From contig BDSI01000115.1 in the NCBI GenBank assembly GCA_003117195.1, positions 62,001 to 126,000 on the forward strand: a stretch of 64,000 bases of DNA, in the 5' to 3' direction. Made by a program: the position numbers and the translations under genes. The stretch comes from Eudorina sp. 2006-703-Eu-15 (Eukaryota > Chlorophyta > Chlorophyceae > Chlamydomonadales > Volvocaceae). The notes beneath the pieces were generated by a model that was not told the origin of the DNA, made no database searches, and worked only from the letters and a program-made list of their open reading frames with translations. Shown here piece by piece: positions 1 through 10,388 of this stretch (the first letter of the stretch is position 1; every line of letters starts with the position of its first letter).

Positions 1-423
1 ACAGTTCCGGTTGTGATGCTTGTTCGTGTCGGGCAGATGCATCTGTCTATCCACAACGTAGCAGCCTAACTTCCATCACCATATGGCATCGATATGTCCG
101 CACAATATCGCGCATAATTTATCAATCAGAACGCCGTGATTCTATCTATGCAAAACGTGCAGGGAGTATCGCCCACGAACCTCACGGGGCCAAAGCCTGA
201 GCCGCAGATCATAAGTCGTATAGCCATGAATGATTTTGTTGAATGTCCATATGAATAGATAAGTTTCAGCTATGTTACCAACCATCACTGCACATACGTA
301 CGACGAAGGGTGTTTCTTCATTGAGAGCAAAAGGAGAGGCAATCCAAAGAATATTCTTGTAAGCATAATGCAGTGTTGCCTCTAAACATTGTATTGCGTT
401 ACAGCGCAAAGTCTGGAATTGTC
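1..423. other. Upstream flank of the RING-membrane gene
   Basis: No gene is supported here. A 74-codon open frame exists on the minus strand but has no recognisable domain, no splice context and AT-rich codon use unlike the neighbouring exons. The stretch is presumably the promoter and 5' UTR of the gene whose ATG is at 424; no promoter element could be picked out with confidence. Confidence 0.4.
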
Positions 424-3400
424 ATGGCTGATTCTATTGAGCTGCCAACGTGCTCAATTTGTCTATGCGACTATAGCGATGGGCTCCGTAAGCCTTGGGA
501 CTTGGGCTGCGGGCACTGCATTTGCGGAAGATGCTATGCGAGCCTCTCCCTCTCGGGGCCTAAGACCTGCCCCATAGATCGCACCCCTTGGAAGAATCCA
601 CACACAGCATACGAGCTTCTGCACCTCGTGGAGCAGCTGCAGCGGAGCCGCGGGGTCGTCCCAACTGCCGACTCGGACCCCGCCGTTCCTCGCTCCACGG
701 GTACACAGCAGCAAGGTAACGGGTGCATTCCCCTTGCTGATACGCCTGCCAGATCAGTTATGCAATGTTGTTCCCGCTCTCTTTCTGTAGCATATCCTTT
801 CCACGGGCAGGGCTTTCCAGCAACGCTGCATCCGTTACTGCCATGTCGTCGCGCAGTTCGTTCAGTACACCGGCGCCCTTGCATCCCTCTCTACCGCAAC
901 TTCCATCCAGAACGATATCCGCCCCCCCCATCGACAGCGCAACCCCCCCACCACCACCCCCCACCCCGCCGATACGCACCCATAAACCCTTCCCATCGCA
1001 ACGGCGCGCAGCACCCCGACTACGATGGCGGCCCCCGGACCCCTTCCGGCGGCTTTCGGACGCCCTGTTGCTGCTCTCGGACATCTGGCGGGCCCTCACC
1101 TGGCCTCCACCTCCAGAGCACCCGGACGCCGCGGACCGCATGGGCGTCCAGGAGCTGCTCGGCCACCTGCTGCAGCTGCTGCCGAACTGGGTCCGCGTCG
1201 CGTTCCGTGTCGTGTCCCCGGGGGTCGTCCCGGTGCTGGCGTTCTACTCCTGGAGGTACGGCACGTACGCATCCAGGAGTCGGGGATGTACGACATGATT
1301 CAGTCGGCGGAAGCCAATGAATGGATGACCTCCGTACTACGGCGGATAGACACCGTGCAGCATACCAGCTTTCGTTGTTCGTGAGATGCAGGTCTTATCG
1401 CCCCAGCCTTACGTGCCTAACGTCATCGGAGCGCTCCGTGTTTGATTGCTCGTCTGGTCGTTCGCCTCAAGCAGTATGTCTGTATTTGCCCTGGTTCCCT
1501 GATTGCTGCTCATTCGCGCCCTCTCTTGGCAAGCCCGTGCATTGGCGCGGGTGGGTTTGGCCCCCGCCCCGCCCCACGGTTGCTCCTGTGCCACGTATCG
1601 GTTCCCCAATCCTTACCCCACGGTTGCTCGCTCGTTGGGCGCCGTCCGCCCGTCGGGGGGCGTTTTTGGCCGTTCTTTCTTGTTTCGACCCAGTCCGTCA
1701 TCTGGCTCAATTCTCTGTGTTCAAATCTCTGAGATCAATCGCCACCGTTTGGTCACGTGCCTGGACCACCTCGGCAACCGCACAGCCTCACAACCGGAAT
1801 CGATCAATGTCGCTGCGGCCTTTACCGCAATCCCATCTGTTGCCCATTCCGCAATCGACTCTGTGGCCCAGGTTTATCGCGGCACTGGCGCTGCTGCTGC
1901 TGCCCTGCATTGTGGCATCGTCGGCCGCGTTGGAGACCCGCCACCGCACCTGGCCCCTGGTGGGTAACGGGGTGGGTGGGTGTGGGTCGCGGCGGTCATG
2001 GCGGTCGCCAGGTCATGTTCTTTCCCTCACTCCTGTCGTGTCGACACAACAGGGCGACTGGGTCGGGCGAATTCTTTTTCTTCTTCTTCTTTTTCTTCTT
2101 CTTCTAAAGGCTGGCGTGCAACGGAACGCGTACTTGCAGGGCCGCTGTCCGCTAATGGTTTCATGATATCGTACATGCGGCCGTTGTCTGCTGCCGTTCT
2201 TGTTGCTGTTTTTTATCTTTTGAGTGCAGGTCACCGCGTGCGCCGCCTCGGGGCTGCTGGGCGCCGCCGTGAGCCTGCCCGCGCTGCTGCACCACGGCGT
2301 GCTGCAGCAAATGCTCTCGGGCGTGGTCCTCGCGGTGCTCGTCGCGGGCGTGCACCACTCGTTCGTGTGCCACTGCGGCATCGCGACGCTGATGCGGCAG
2401 CGCTGGCTGCAGCTCGCGCTGCTGGCGGCCGCGGCGCAGTTGCACTACCTCGGCATGGCGCGCGCCGAGCAGCTGCGCATCCACCTGACGCTGCTGCGTG
2501 CGGCCCACCAGCTGGGCGTCGTCGACGACGGTGTTGTACGGCGGTACGGCATGCTGGTGGCGGCGGCGCTGGCGGCGGCGCCGCGGGGCGGGCTGGGCCT
2601 GGGCGCCATGGCGGGGCTGCTGGCGCGGGGGCTCATAACCCCGGTGAACCTGTTGTTCTCGATGGTGGGTCCAGTGGTGTCGACGGCCAGCGGGCCGCGG
2701 CGCATGGGTCTGGTCCGGTCCGGTCTGGTTTGGTCTGGATTGGATCGAAGGCGACGTGGATTTACGGGACCGCTCCGGCGGCATTGATGGGTTGCCTGGT
2801 TCGGGGCACTACGTGCAGCTCGCCTGTCGTACGACCTCGGCATATTCCCAGCAGCCTTGGGCGCTCACACCTCAGCGCCTGGCAGCCCGTCAATGCTCCT
2901 ACCTTCGGGGCTCGACTCGGTCTGTCTGTTCCCTTCATGTGTGCTCATGCCCCTCCCTTTTGATCCTACCTTGACCCTCCCGATGCGTGTTCGCGCCCCT
3001 CCCATTTTCGCCGGACCGCAGGTTTGGCTGGAGGACTACCGGATGTGCCTGATGGACGGCGGCCCCGCCTCCCTGCCCACCGCCGACCTGCCCAGCAGCG
3101 GCCTCTTTAGCGCCAACCGCTACGACCTGGACTGGCTGCTGCTGCGCACCTCGGTGTTCCTGGGGATGCTGGTGTGCACCCGGTCGCTCAGGTCAGTACG
3201 TGGTCGCGGAGGGATCACGGAAACGGAGAACGAAGATAACCACGGCAACGGAGGACGCGGCGGGGGGTGGGGGCTGGAAGGGGGACCCGGCGGGACCGTC
3301 ACGTCATTAGGATAGGGGTCGGCGCTGGAAGGAGGGGGGCCGCCGGGCGCTGGGCGGTTGGACCGAGATCGGCGCTTCTGAGTGGTTCAAAAGCATAAAA

Positions 3401-6400
3401 CGGCACGCCGTGGCTTCAGCCAGCGATCAGCGTGGCTGGATAGACTCGAAGTCCACGAGTATACACGGCACAAACGGCCTAAAGATATCTCACGGTATTG
3501 TAACGATGTGTTTGGAACCCGTCGATAGACAACCTACAAAGCGTTGAAACGGTGTATGATCTCAAGATAACATATACCTACGTATGTTTATTTATTTGTG
3601 TCGAATCACCTTAAAACAGGCTTGCCAGCATGGCCAACGTGGCACTTTACGGCATCTTTACGTTGGTTCGCCTGGTCGCCTCCAACCACCACCTGCTGAG
3701 CATGTTCCGGGAGGAGTCAGCCGCCGCCGCCGCAGCCTCGGCGGCCTCGGCGAGCCTGGCCGCGGCCACGGGCCGCGCAGCGGCCCGCAACGGCGGCCGC
3801 GGCGGCGGCTCCGCCGCCGCCGCCGGCGCCGCCGGGCGGGCGGGCCCACGGGTCTTGGCCGCGCCCCGCGGCCCCACTGGAAGTACAACGCTTCCGCCGC
3901 CCTTCTCGGGGTTGTTGGGGGAACTGCCGGGGGCCGTTCGGGCTTCCCCCGTGTCCGAGTCACCATCGGTCCTGGGTTCCCTGCCCTCAGTGAGGCCGAC
4001 CCATGGGTCTCACGCCCACCCTGAGCCGCTACGGATCAGACCGGTGGTGGTGCGACCCGAGGACCTGGCGTCACCCGCGGCAGGCCCTGCCGCGGCGACA
4101 GCCGCTGCAGCAGCTACAGCCCAGACAGCAGGCGCCGCAACTGCGGCAACAGCTACAGCCACTACAGCCGGGACAGCAGACGCCGCCGCCACGATGGCAG
4201 CGTCAACGGCGCACGCCCAGGTTGGACCCGCGGGAGCAACCCAGGGGCCTGGAACAGACACAAAGGCGGAGCGACTTGCACCCGCGGAGCCGCTGGCTGA
4301 AGCGGTGGCGCCGCAGCCGTGGCAGGGCAGCCTGGTCGACTGGGTGGCGCACGAGGAGGAGCGGGCGCGGGCGGAGCTGTGCGCGGCGGCCGGTGGGGTC
4401 AACACCACCACTACCACCACTACTACTACCACCAACGCCACCACTACTACTACCAACACCAACACCACGAGCGCACCGGACAGTGCAGGGGTCAGTGCCG
4501 CGGAACCTCGGGTGATCTCGGTCGAACCCCCGGCGGCAGAGGCGGCCGCTGACGTTGGTGCCGAGGCGGCGCCTGATGAGGGAGGGGCTGGGCTGGACTC
4601 GGATGGCATGGATGGAGGGGCGTGTGCTCCACGTCCGGCGACGGCGGCGGCGGCGGCTGACGCGCGTACGGAGCGCGCCCTGGGGGGGGACGGCACCTCG
4701 TGTGTCGACGCGGAGGCGGATGCCGAGGCCGAGGTCGCGTCGGCGTCGCCTGGCCGGTCACTGACGGACCCGCGCGCCGATGCCGACACGACCCACGGGT
4801 CGGCCGCGGTGACCAGTGGCGGCGGCGACGGCCCTGTCGTCGTTGGCAGCAGCAGCAGCGACAACGACGGGGCAGGGCAGCGGGGGCCGTCCTCGGTGCA
4901 GGGTGCCAGCGGCACCGCCACGTCACCGGATCGGGTCAGTGAGGCCGGCAGCCGCCATGGTGCATCCTGTCACCAGGCGGGAGCGAGCCAGGCGCTGTCC
5001 CTGGAGCCAACCCCGCAGGCCAGCGCTAGACGCGGCGCTGGAGGTGCTGATGAGATCGAGCTGGCCCCGGCCCCGGCCCCGGCCCCGGCCCCGGCCCCGG
5101 CCCCGGCCCCGGCCCCGGCCCCGGCCCCGGCCCCGGCCCCGGCCCCGGCCCCGGCCCCGGCCCCGGCCCCGGCCCCGGCCCCGGCCCCGGCCCCGGCCTC
5201 TTGTTCTATTGTCCCAGTAGCAGCTCCTCCCGAGGGCCATGTCTGCGGTCCCTCAGCACCCATCTCGGCGCCGAACGAGCCAGCCGTTGGGGCTTCGATG
5301 GCACCAGACGCAGCGGCAGCGGCGGAACCGGCGACCGAGACGGCGGCAACGAGGGCGGCAGCGGCAGAAGCGGCGGCCGACGGTCCGGAACCGTCAGCTG
5401 CTCGAGCGACGACGCCGTCGCTGGAGGTGGCGGTGGATCCGGCGGCAGTAGCAGGAGCCACAGGGACCACGACGGCTGTAGCTGACAGCCCCGGATTATC
5501 CGTCGCACTCACACCTCGGGGCGACGTCTCCGACACGGCCTCATCCGGCCATGCGGCTTGCACGTCTTCGTTGGAGCCGCAGGCTTCTGAGGCTGCTGCA
5601 GCCGCTTCCGATGCTGATGCAGTTGCGGCCTCCTCCGCTGCTGAGGCTGCTACAGCTGCTTCCGCTGCCAAGTCTCCTGCAGCCTCTTCCCCTGACGTTC
5701 CGGTGGCAGAAGCCGGCTCCTCTGTTGAGGCGGCCGCCGTGGATCCGTCGTCGGTCATGCCCACCAACATCTACTTGGGAGGGTTGTTCGATGACTCCCT
5801 AGCTTCGCCGCATATGCCGACGACGTCGGCTACGACATCGGCTACCGCTGTGCCGCGGGCCGCCACAATGAAGTTCGTGGGGCTGCAGCCCACCGTTGCC
5901 GTGGGGAGCAGCGCCGCCGGGGGCGCGGGCGCGGGCGCTACCACACGGGGCGCTCGCCCGGGAGGCCGTGGCGCCGAAGGCCACGCGCGCGGCGGCGGCG
6001 GTGGCGCCGCCGCCGCAGCCTCCGCCGCCTCCGCCGCGGCCGCCGCGCGCGTGGTCTTCGGCGGTGGCGGCGCCATGGCGTCGCCGAGCGGCAGCGTGGG
6101 CGGCGGCGCAACTACTCCCGCCTCCGCCTCCTCCTCCGCCTCCGTCTGGCCGGTCACGGGCCTATCTGCCGGCGGCAGCACCGCCGGCGGCGGCGGTGGA
6201 GAAGGGGGAGGAGAAGCGCTCAGCAGTAGCCGCCGCTTGCCCGGCGGTACGGGGTCAGGTATCGGTCGCTTCGGCGGCCGCGGCGTCCCGCCACCGCCGT
6301 CGTCGCTGCTGCGCTCCGCCGTTGCCCCTCAGTCCCCACCGGACTCCGGAACCCTGCGTGGGCTCCCTTTCGGAGATGTCGGGTTGTCGTATCCTGCCCG

Positions 6401-9400
6401 ACCCGCTGCGGCATCTGACGCCGCCACCGCCGCCGTGGCCGGCGCCCAGCGCCCCGCACGTCCATCTCTACATTCCCTCAGAGCCGCGTCTCGCGCAGCG
6501 GCAACCGCAACTGCAGCCGCAGCCACAGCCGCCGCAGCCCACCATCCACCCGGGCAGCCGGGGCCCCATCCAACAGGGCAGCCGGGGCAACCAGCGGCGG
6601 CGGCGGCGGCGGCGGGCGGGCGGCCGCAGGTCGTCCTGGTGTACCTCCGCGGCGGTCTCTTCGACGACGTGGTGTGGGCCTTCACTGGGCTGGCGCTGGC
6701 GCTGTGGGCGCTCCACATGCCGCCCTGGTCGGGCGCGGTGGCGGCGGTGGACCGGTGGGTGCCGCTGACGCCCTCACGGAAGCTGGGCTGGGCGTCGGTG
6801 CTGCTGGCGGCCGCCATCGCCGTCCAGGTGGGGGTCAGAGGGGACTGCGGGTTCGGGGGACGTGCGACTGGGGGGTTTTGAGGGCTGAGGTCTGCGGGTT
6901 ATGGGATTGGTGGCAGTGGGCGGAGGGGACTGGGGGTCATGGGACTGGCGGCAGTGGCCTGAGGGCTGGGTGGGGGTTATGGGACTGGCGGCTGGGGGCT
7001 GAGGGCTGCGGGTTATGGGACGTGCGACTGGGGGGCTGAGGGCTGCGCGTTATGGGACGTGCGACTGGGGGGCTGAGGGCTGCGCGTTATGGGACTGGAG
7101 GCTGGGGGGCTGAGGTCTTGGTTGGACTACATAGTGCCGCGAGGAGGGGGGAAAGGATTGGAGATGAGGGCACTGGAGAGGGGATATGGAAGGTGATGAG
7201 GGGATAAAAGGACGGGGACGGGGACGGTGCAACGCCAAAAGCGTCTCTCCTACGGGCTGGAGGCCTTCCCCGGGTGCGTGGGGCCGATCGCTGTCACCTG
7301 TCGGCGCTTCTGGCACACACACCGCGCCCTTTGCCGCCCCTGCCGCCTCTTCCAACCTTTGCCCCCCCTTACCTTCCCGGCCGCCTCTTCAAACCTCGGC
7401 CGCCCCAACCTACCTCCCCTGCCGCCTCTTTCAAACCTCGACCGCTGCCTCTTCCAACCTCTGCCCCGGCGCCGCGCGCACGCGGCTGCCCCCCACCCAC
7501 ACGCAGCTGCTCCGCTTCTCCCAGTCGGGCTACCTGCGGCGGGTGCTGCGGCCCTGCGGCAGCAGCCCGGGGCGGTCCGCGGACGTGAGGGCGCACCTGC
7601 GCTTCAACCTGGGGGTCGCGGGTGAGGAGGGGCCGGACGTACATACGACGCCGGACGGGCACGCACGGTTGTTGTTGGGTTATGTCCGATCCGCGTTGGG
7701 ATGTACGACCAGCCTGGGATGCACGACCAGGTTTGGATGTACGACCGGACAGTTGGGCGGGTCGCTTCTTTAAACACACCGAAAGTAACTGGTTTGGGTC
7801 GGGCAGGTTTCTCGCTGAAAACTGACAGCCACACACCATGAATTATTTGCCGTGCAGCCGTCCTTACAGCCCCGAGTCACGCTTTCAGTGGTTTCGGTGC
7901 TCAGATGAAAAGTGGGGTAGGAGCCGCGACTGCCGGCCACCTGTCACGTCACATCACGTCGCGTCGGGTTACGGCGGGGCGGATCACAGCGGAGGGTCGG
8001 CAGCGTCGGGCATCCCGAGCGCGTCAGTAGCGTTCGACAGACACCCATCGCCTCCGTGGACGTGCCTGGGGCCTTGGATGTCGATGTTTTCTTGGTCCTG
8101 GGAGCTTGGGCGTAACCTGGGGCCTTGGATGCCGATGGGTTTAGCTTAAGCCTGGGAGCTTGGGCGTCCAGCAGTGGGTACTGCCTCGGGCAGGGGTCCT
8201 AGCCGTGCCTGGGCAGCAGATGCTCTCTCGTAGCTTCCAGCGAGCAGAGACACATGACGAACTTCCGTGCCCTACCCCGCCCCGCCCCTTCCTGCCCCCG
8301 GCTCCCTCCGTGCCCTAGCCCGCCCCGCCCCTTCCTGCCCCGGCTCCCCCGTGCCCTAACCCCCCACCTCCCACCACCTGATCGATTGGGTCCTCAGCCG
8401 CCCCGCTGGTCGCACGGCTGCTGGGGGCCGTGTGGCGGCCGCTGGCCTGGGGCCACGTGGCCCTGGCGGCCAATGTGGAGCTGGCGGCCCGGGCGGTGCT
8501 GGCGCTGCTGCATGTGGGTCGGGGTAGCGGTCCGGGTTGGGTTTCGGATTAGGTTGGGTTTGGGGTTTGGGTTGGGATGGGTTGAGGGATAGAATTAGTT
8601 TGGGTGGGTGGGGTGGGGTGGGCTGGTTAGGTAGGGCTGGGTCGGGGTGGGGTGGGGTCGGGGTGGGGTGGTCGGATGGGCTGCGCGCCTCGGAACGGTG
8701 GGTAGGGACGGCGGTCGGCTTATCGCGCACAGGGCAAATCCCGGGCGCAGCGGCAACCCCTTGCTGGACACGCGCTCCTGTCCTACAACCTTAGGCCACA
8801 CGCACGTTCGGGTGCCTTCACTTACATCCTACCGCAGCTTCACGCAGCTTCGCTCGTATCGGCTTCACCAGGTGGCTCCTGCTGGTGCCCCGTGATCCCC
8901 CTCTGCACGGCCTCGAACCCTTCGAACCCTTCGAACCCTTCGAACGCTTCGAACCCTTCGAACCCTTCGAACCCTTCGAACCCTTCGAACCCTTCGAACC
9001 CTGCCCACGTGTCCTCCTTCCCGCTCGACGGTCCGCCGCGACCCCCCGCTCTTGCCCCGCAGCCCATCCGCTACGTGGGCGCCGTGCCGCTCTCCGGCCT
9101 GCCGCTGCTGCCCCTCCTGAGTGCGGTGCTCTTCCGACCGGTCGCCAGGCTGGCCGCCCCGACCTGGCCCCCCTGCCCCGGCGGCCCGGCGGAGCGCCGC
9201 GGGGGCGCCCCGGCGGTGTGGGCCGCTGCCCTGCTCGGGCTCGACCCCGCGCTGTCGGAGTGGCTGGGTCTGCTCCTGGCGGGGGCGCGGTCCCGATGGG
9301 GCCGCCGCCGTCGCGGCGGCGGCGGCGGTGGCGGCGCCGGTGGCGGCGCCGCCGCGCGCGGCGGCATCCAGCACGGCTTGGCGCGCCTCGCGGCACGGCT

Positions 9401-10388
9401 GGCGGAGCACGTGTCGGAGAGGCTGGACGCGATCGCGGCGCAGACGCGGCGCGCGGCGCGCAGCGGCGGCTGGGCGCGCGGCTGGTCGGGGCTGGCCGCG
9501 GCGGCGCTGAGCAGCGCGGCGGGGTTGGCGCGGCGCGCGGCGGCTGCGGCGGCGCGCGCCGCGGGCGACGACGCCGACCCGGATGACCTGGACGGCTTGG
9601 GCCCCTTCCTGGACCTGTCGGAGTTGATGAGGCCGGCTCCCGGAGAAGGGACGCGGCGCAGCCGCCGGGATGCGGATAACCGCACTGCGTCAGAGGCCGC
9701 GTCCGGGCAGGGCGCACCTGGCGGCGGCGCCGGCCCCGTCGCTGGTTCCGCCGCCGGTCGGAGCGCAGCCGGCGGCGGCGGCGGCATCGCCGCCGGCGCC
9801 GCCGGCGCGGCGGTTGCCGGCACCGAGCGACCCCGAGACGAGGTCTGGACGATGACGTCGAGTAGCGACGAGGACGGCGGCAGCGGCGGCGACGGCGGCG
9901 ACGGCGACGGCGACGGCGTCAGCGGCGACCCCACCGGCATCACGTACCAGATCGCTCGGGCCACGGAGTTGCTGCGCCGGCGTCTGCAGGTGATGCGCTC
10001 AGCACCGCCAGCTGCTGCGGGCGCGGCGACGGGATCTGCTGGCGGCGGCGGCGGCGGCGGCGGCGGTGACGGCAGCGGCGGCTCCATTCGTACTTCAGAC
10101 CCTGCCGGGACCGCTGGCTTCGCCACGTTGGGTCGTAGGCGTGACGCGGCGGTCGCCGCGGGCAGCGGCCCCGCCGCCGCCGCCGCCGCCGCAGCCGCCG
10201 TGGAGCCGCGGCCTGGCGGCACCACCCGGCGCCGCGACGGCGTCAGGCGATTGGCGTCGGGCAGCGATGACGACGAAGATGACGACGACGACGGCGACGA
10301 CGACGACGGCGGCTTCCGCGGCTCCCAGTACAACTTTTCGCTCTCCAGGCTGCCGTTGCGACGCCGAGTGCACGTACGGCGGCGGTGA
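424..10388 (+). CDS. RING-finger, multi-pass membrane protein with giant low-complexity insert (9 exons)
   Basis: Exons by splice site and phase: 424-715, 811-1255, 1872-1959, 2230-2664, 3022-3191, 3629-6827, 7507-7621, 8398-8513, 9063-10388. All eight junctions keep phase, the total of 6186 nt is divisible by three, and the product is 2061 residues. The start ATG at 424 follows GTC and opens directly into a RING domain (residues 10-52). Hydrophobic helices follow at about 225-275, several between 276 and 420, about 456-500, 1487-1543 and 1585-1650, so it should be an integral membrane protein with a cytosolic RING, plausibly a membrane E3 ubiquitin ligase. Residues ~505-1480 are Ala/Gly/Pro/Ser/Thr-rich and probably disordered. 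The C-terminal part carries further Gly/Ala runs and Asp/Glu-rich patches. I do not recognise the family beyond the RING. The stop TGA is at 10386-10388; no TGTAA signal was seen close behind it. Confidence 0.75.
451..579 (+). other. RING domain of C3HC3D type
   Basis: Zinc ligands are visible at C10, C13, C29, H31, C34, C37, C49 and D52: CSIC, a 15-residue spacer, CGHCICGRC, an 11-residue spacer, then CPID. Spacing fits a RING-HC fold, which binds E2 enzymes to transfer ubiquitin. The eighth ligand is aspartate instead of cysteine, a substitution known in some functional RINGs (C3HC3D). The tail CPIDRTPW resembles the usual end of such domains. The exon closes at 715 with a GTAACG donor. Confidence 0.85.
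1120..3191 (+). other. First membrane cluster of the RING protein (exons 2-5)
   Basis: The end of exon 2, exons 3 and 4 and the end of exon 5 encode a run of hydrophobic helices: around VAFRVVSPGVVPVLAFYSW, then FIAALALLLLPCIVASSAA in the short exon 1872-1959, at least four in exon 4 (2230-2664), and LLLRTSVFLGMLVC in exon 5. The 88-nt exon 3 was placed because it converts the phase-2 donor at 1255 into the phase-0 acceptor at 2230 and adds a perfect membrane helix. A pyrimidine tract of TTC repeats lies at 2073-2105 in the following intron. Confidence 0.7.
3629..6827 (+). other. 3.2-kb exon encoding ~1000 residues of low complexity
   Basis: This single exon begins with a membrane-like helix (ANVALYGIFTLVRLVA), then runs through Ala, Gly, Ser, Thr and Pro tracts, a Thr/Asn block (about 4404-4470), a Pro-Ala hexanucleotide array and Ala/Gly runs, before returning to two membrane helices (about 6660-6827) at its end. 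The motif YLxGGLFDD occurs twice, at about 5773 in the disordered part and at about 6642 just before the helix. Codon use is extremely GC-rich. The donor CAG/GTGGGG at 6828 is in phase 0. Confidence 0.7.
5063..5198 (+). repeat. (CCCCGG)n hexanucleotide array coding (Pro-Ala)n
   Basis: About 22-23 near-perfect copies of a six-base unit lie in frame inside exon 6 and give an uninterrupted Pro-Ala alternation of about 46 residues (roughly residues 955-1000). Because the unit is a multiple of three, length changes keep the frame. Pro-Ala repeats tend to form extended, rod-like linkers. Confidence 0.9.
8913..9002 (+). repeat. Nine-base tandem array (TTCGAACCC unit) in intron 8
   Basis: About ten copies of a 9-bp unit, one with a base change near 8946, lie 60 bp before the acceptor of the last exon. 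Each unit contains the palindrome TTCGAA. It is intronic in the phase-checked model, although the frame stays open through it (Pro-Ser-Asn repeats), so partial retention cannot be excluded by sequence alone. Confidence 0.85.

Noticed and set aside
4010..4921. Long minus-strand frame antisense to the low-complexity exon
   Set aside because: GC-rich repeats leave all frames open; the plus-strand frame is fixed by phase at both ends.
9071..10333. 420-codon minus-strand frame opposite the last RING-gene exon
   Set aside because: Same cause: Ala/Gly-rich GC sequence lacks stops in several frames; no domain or splice context.
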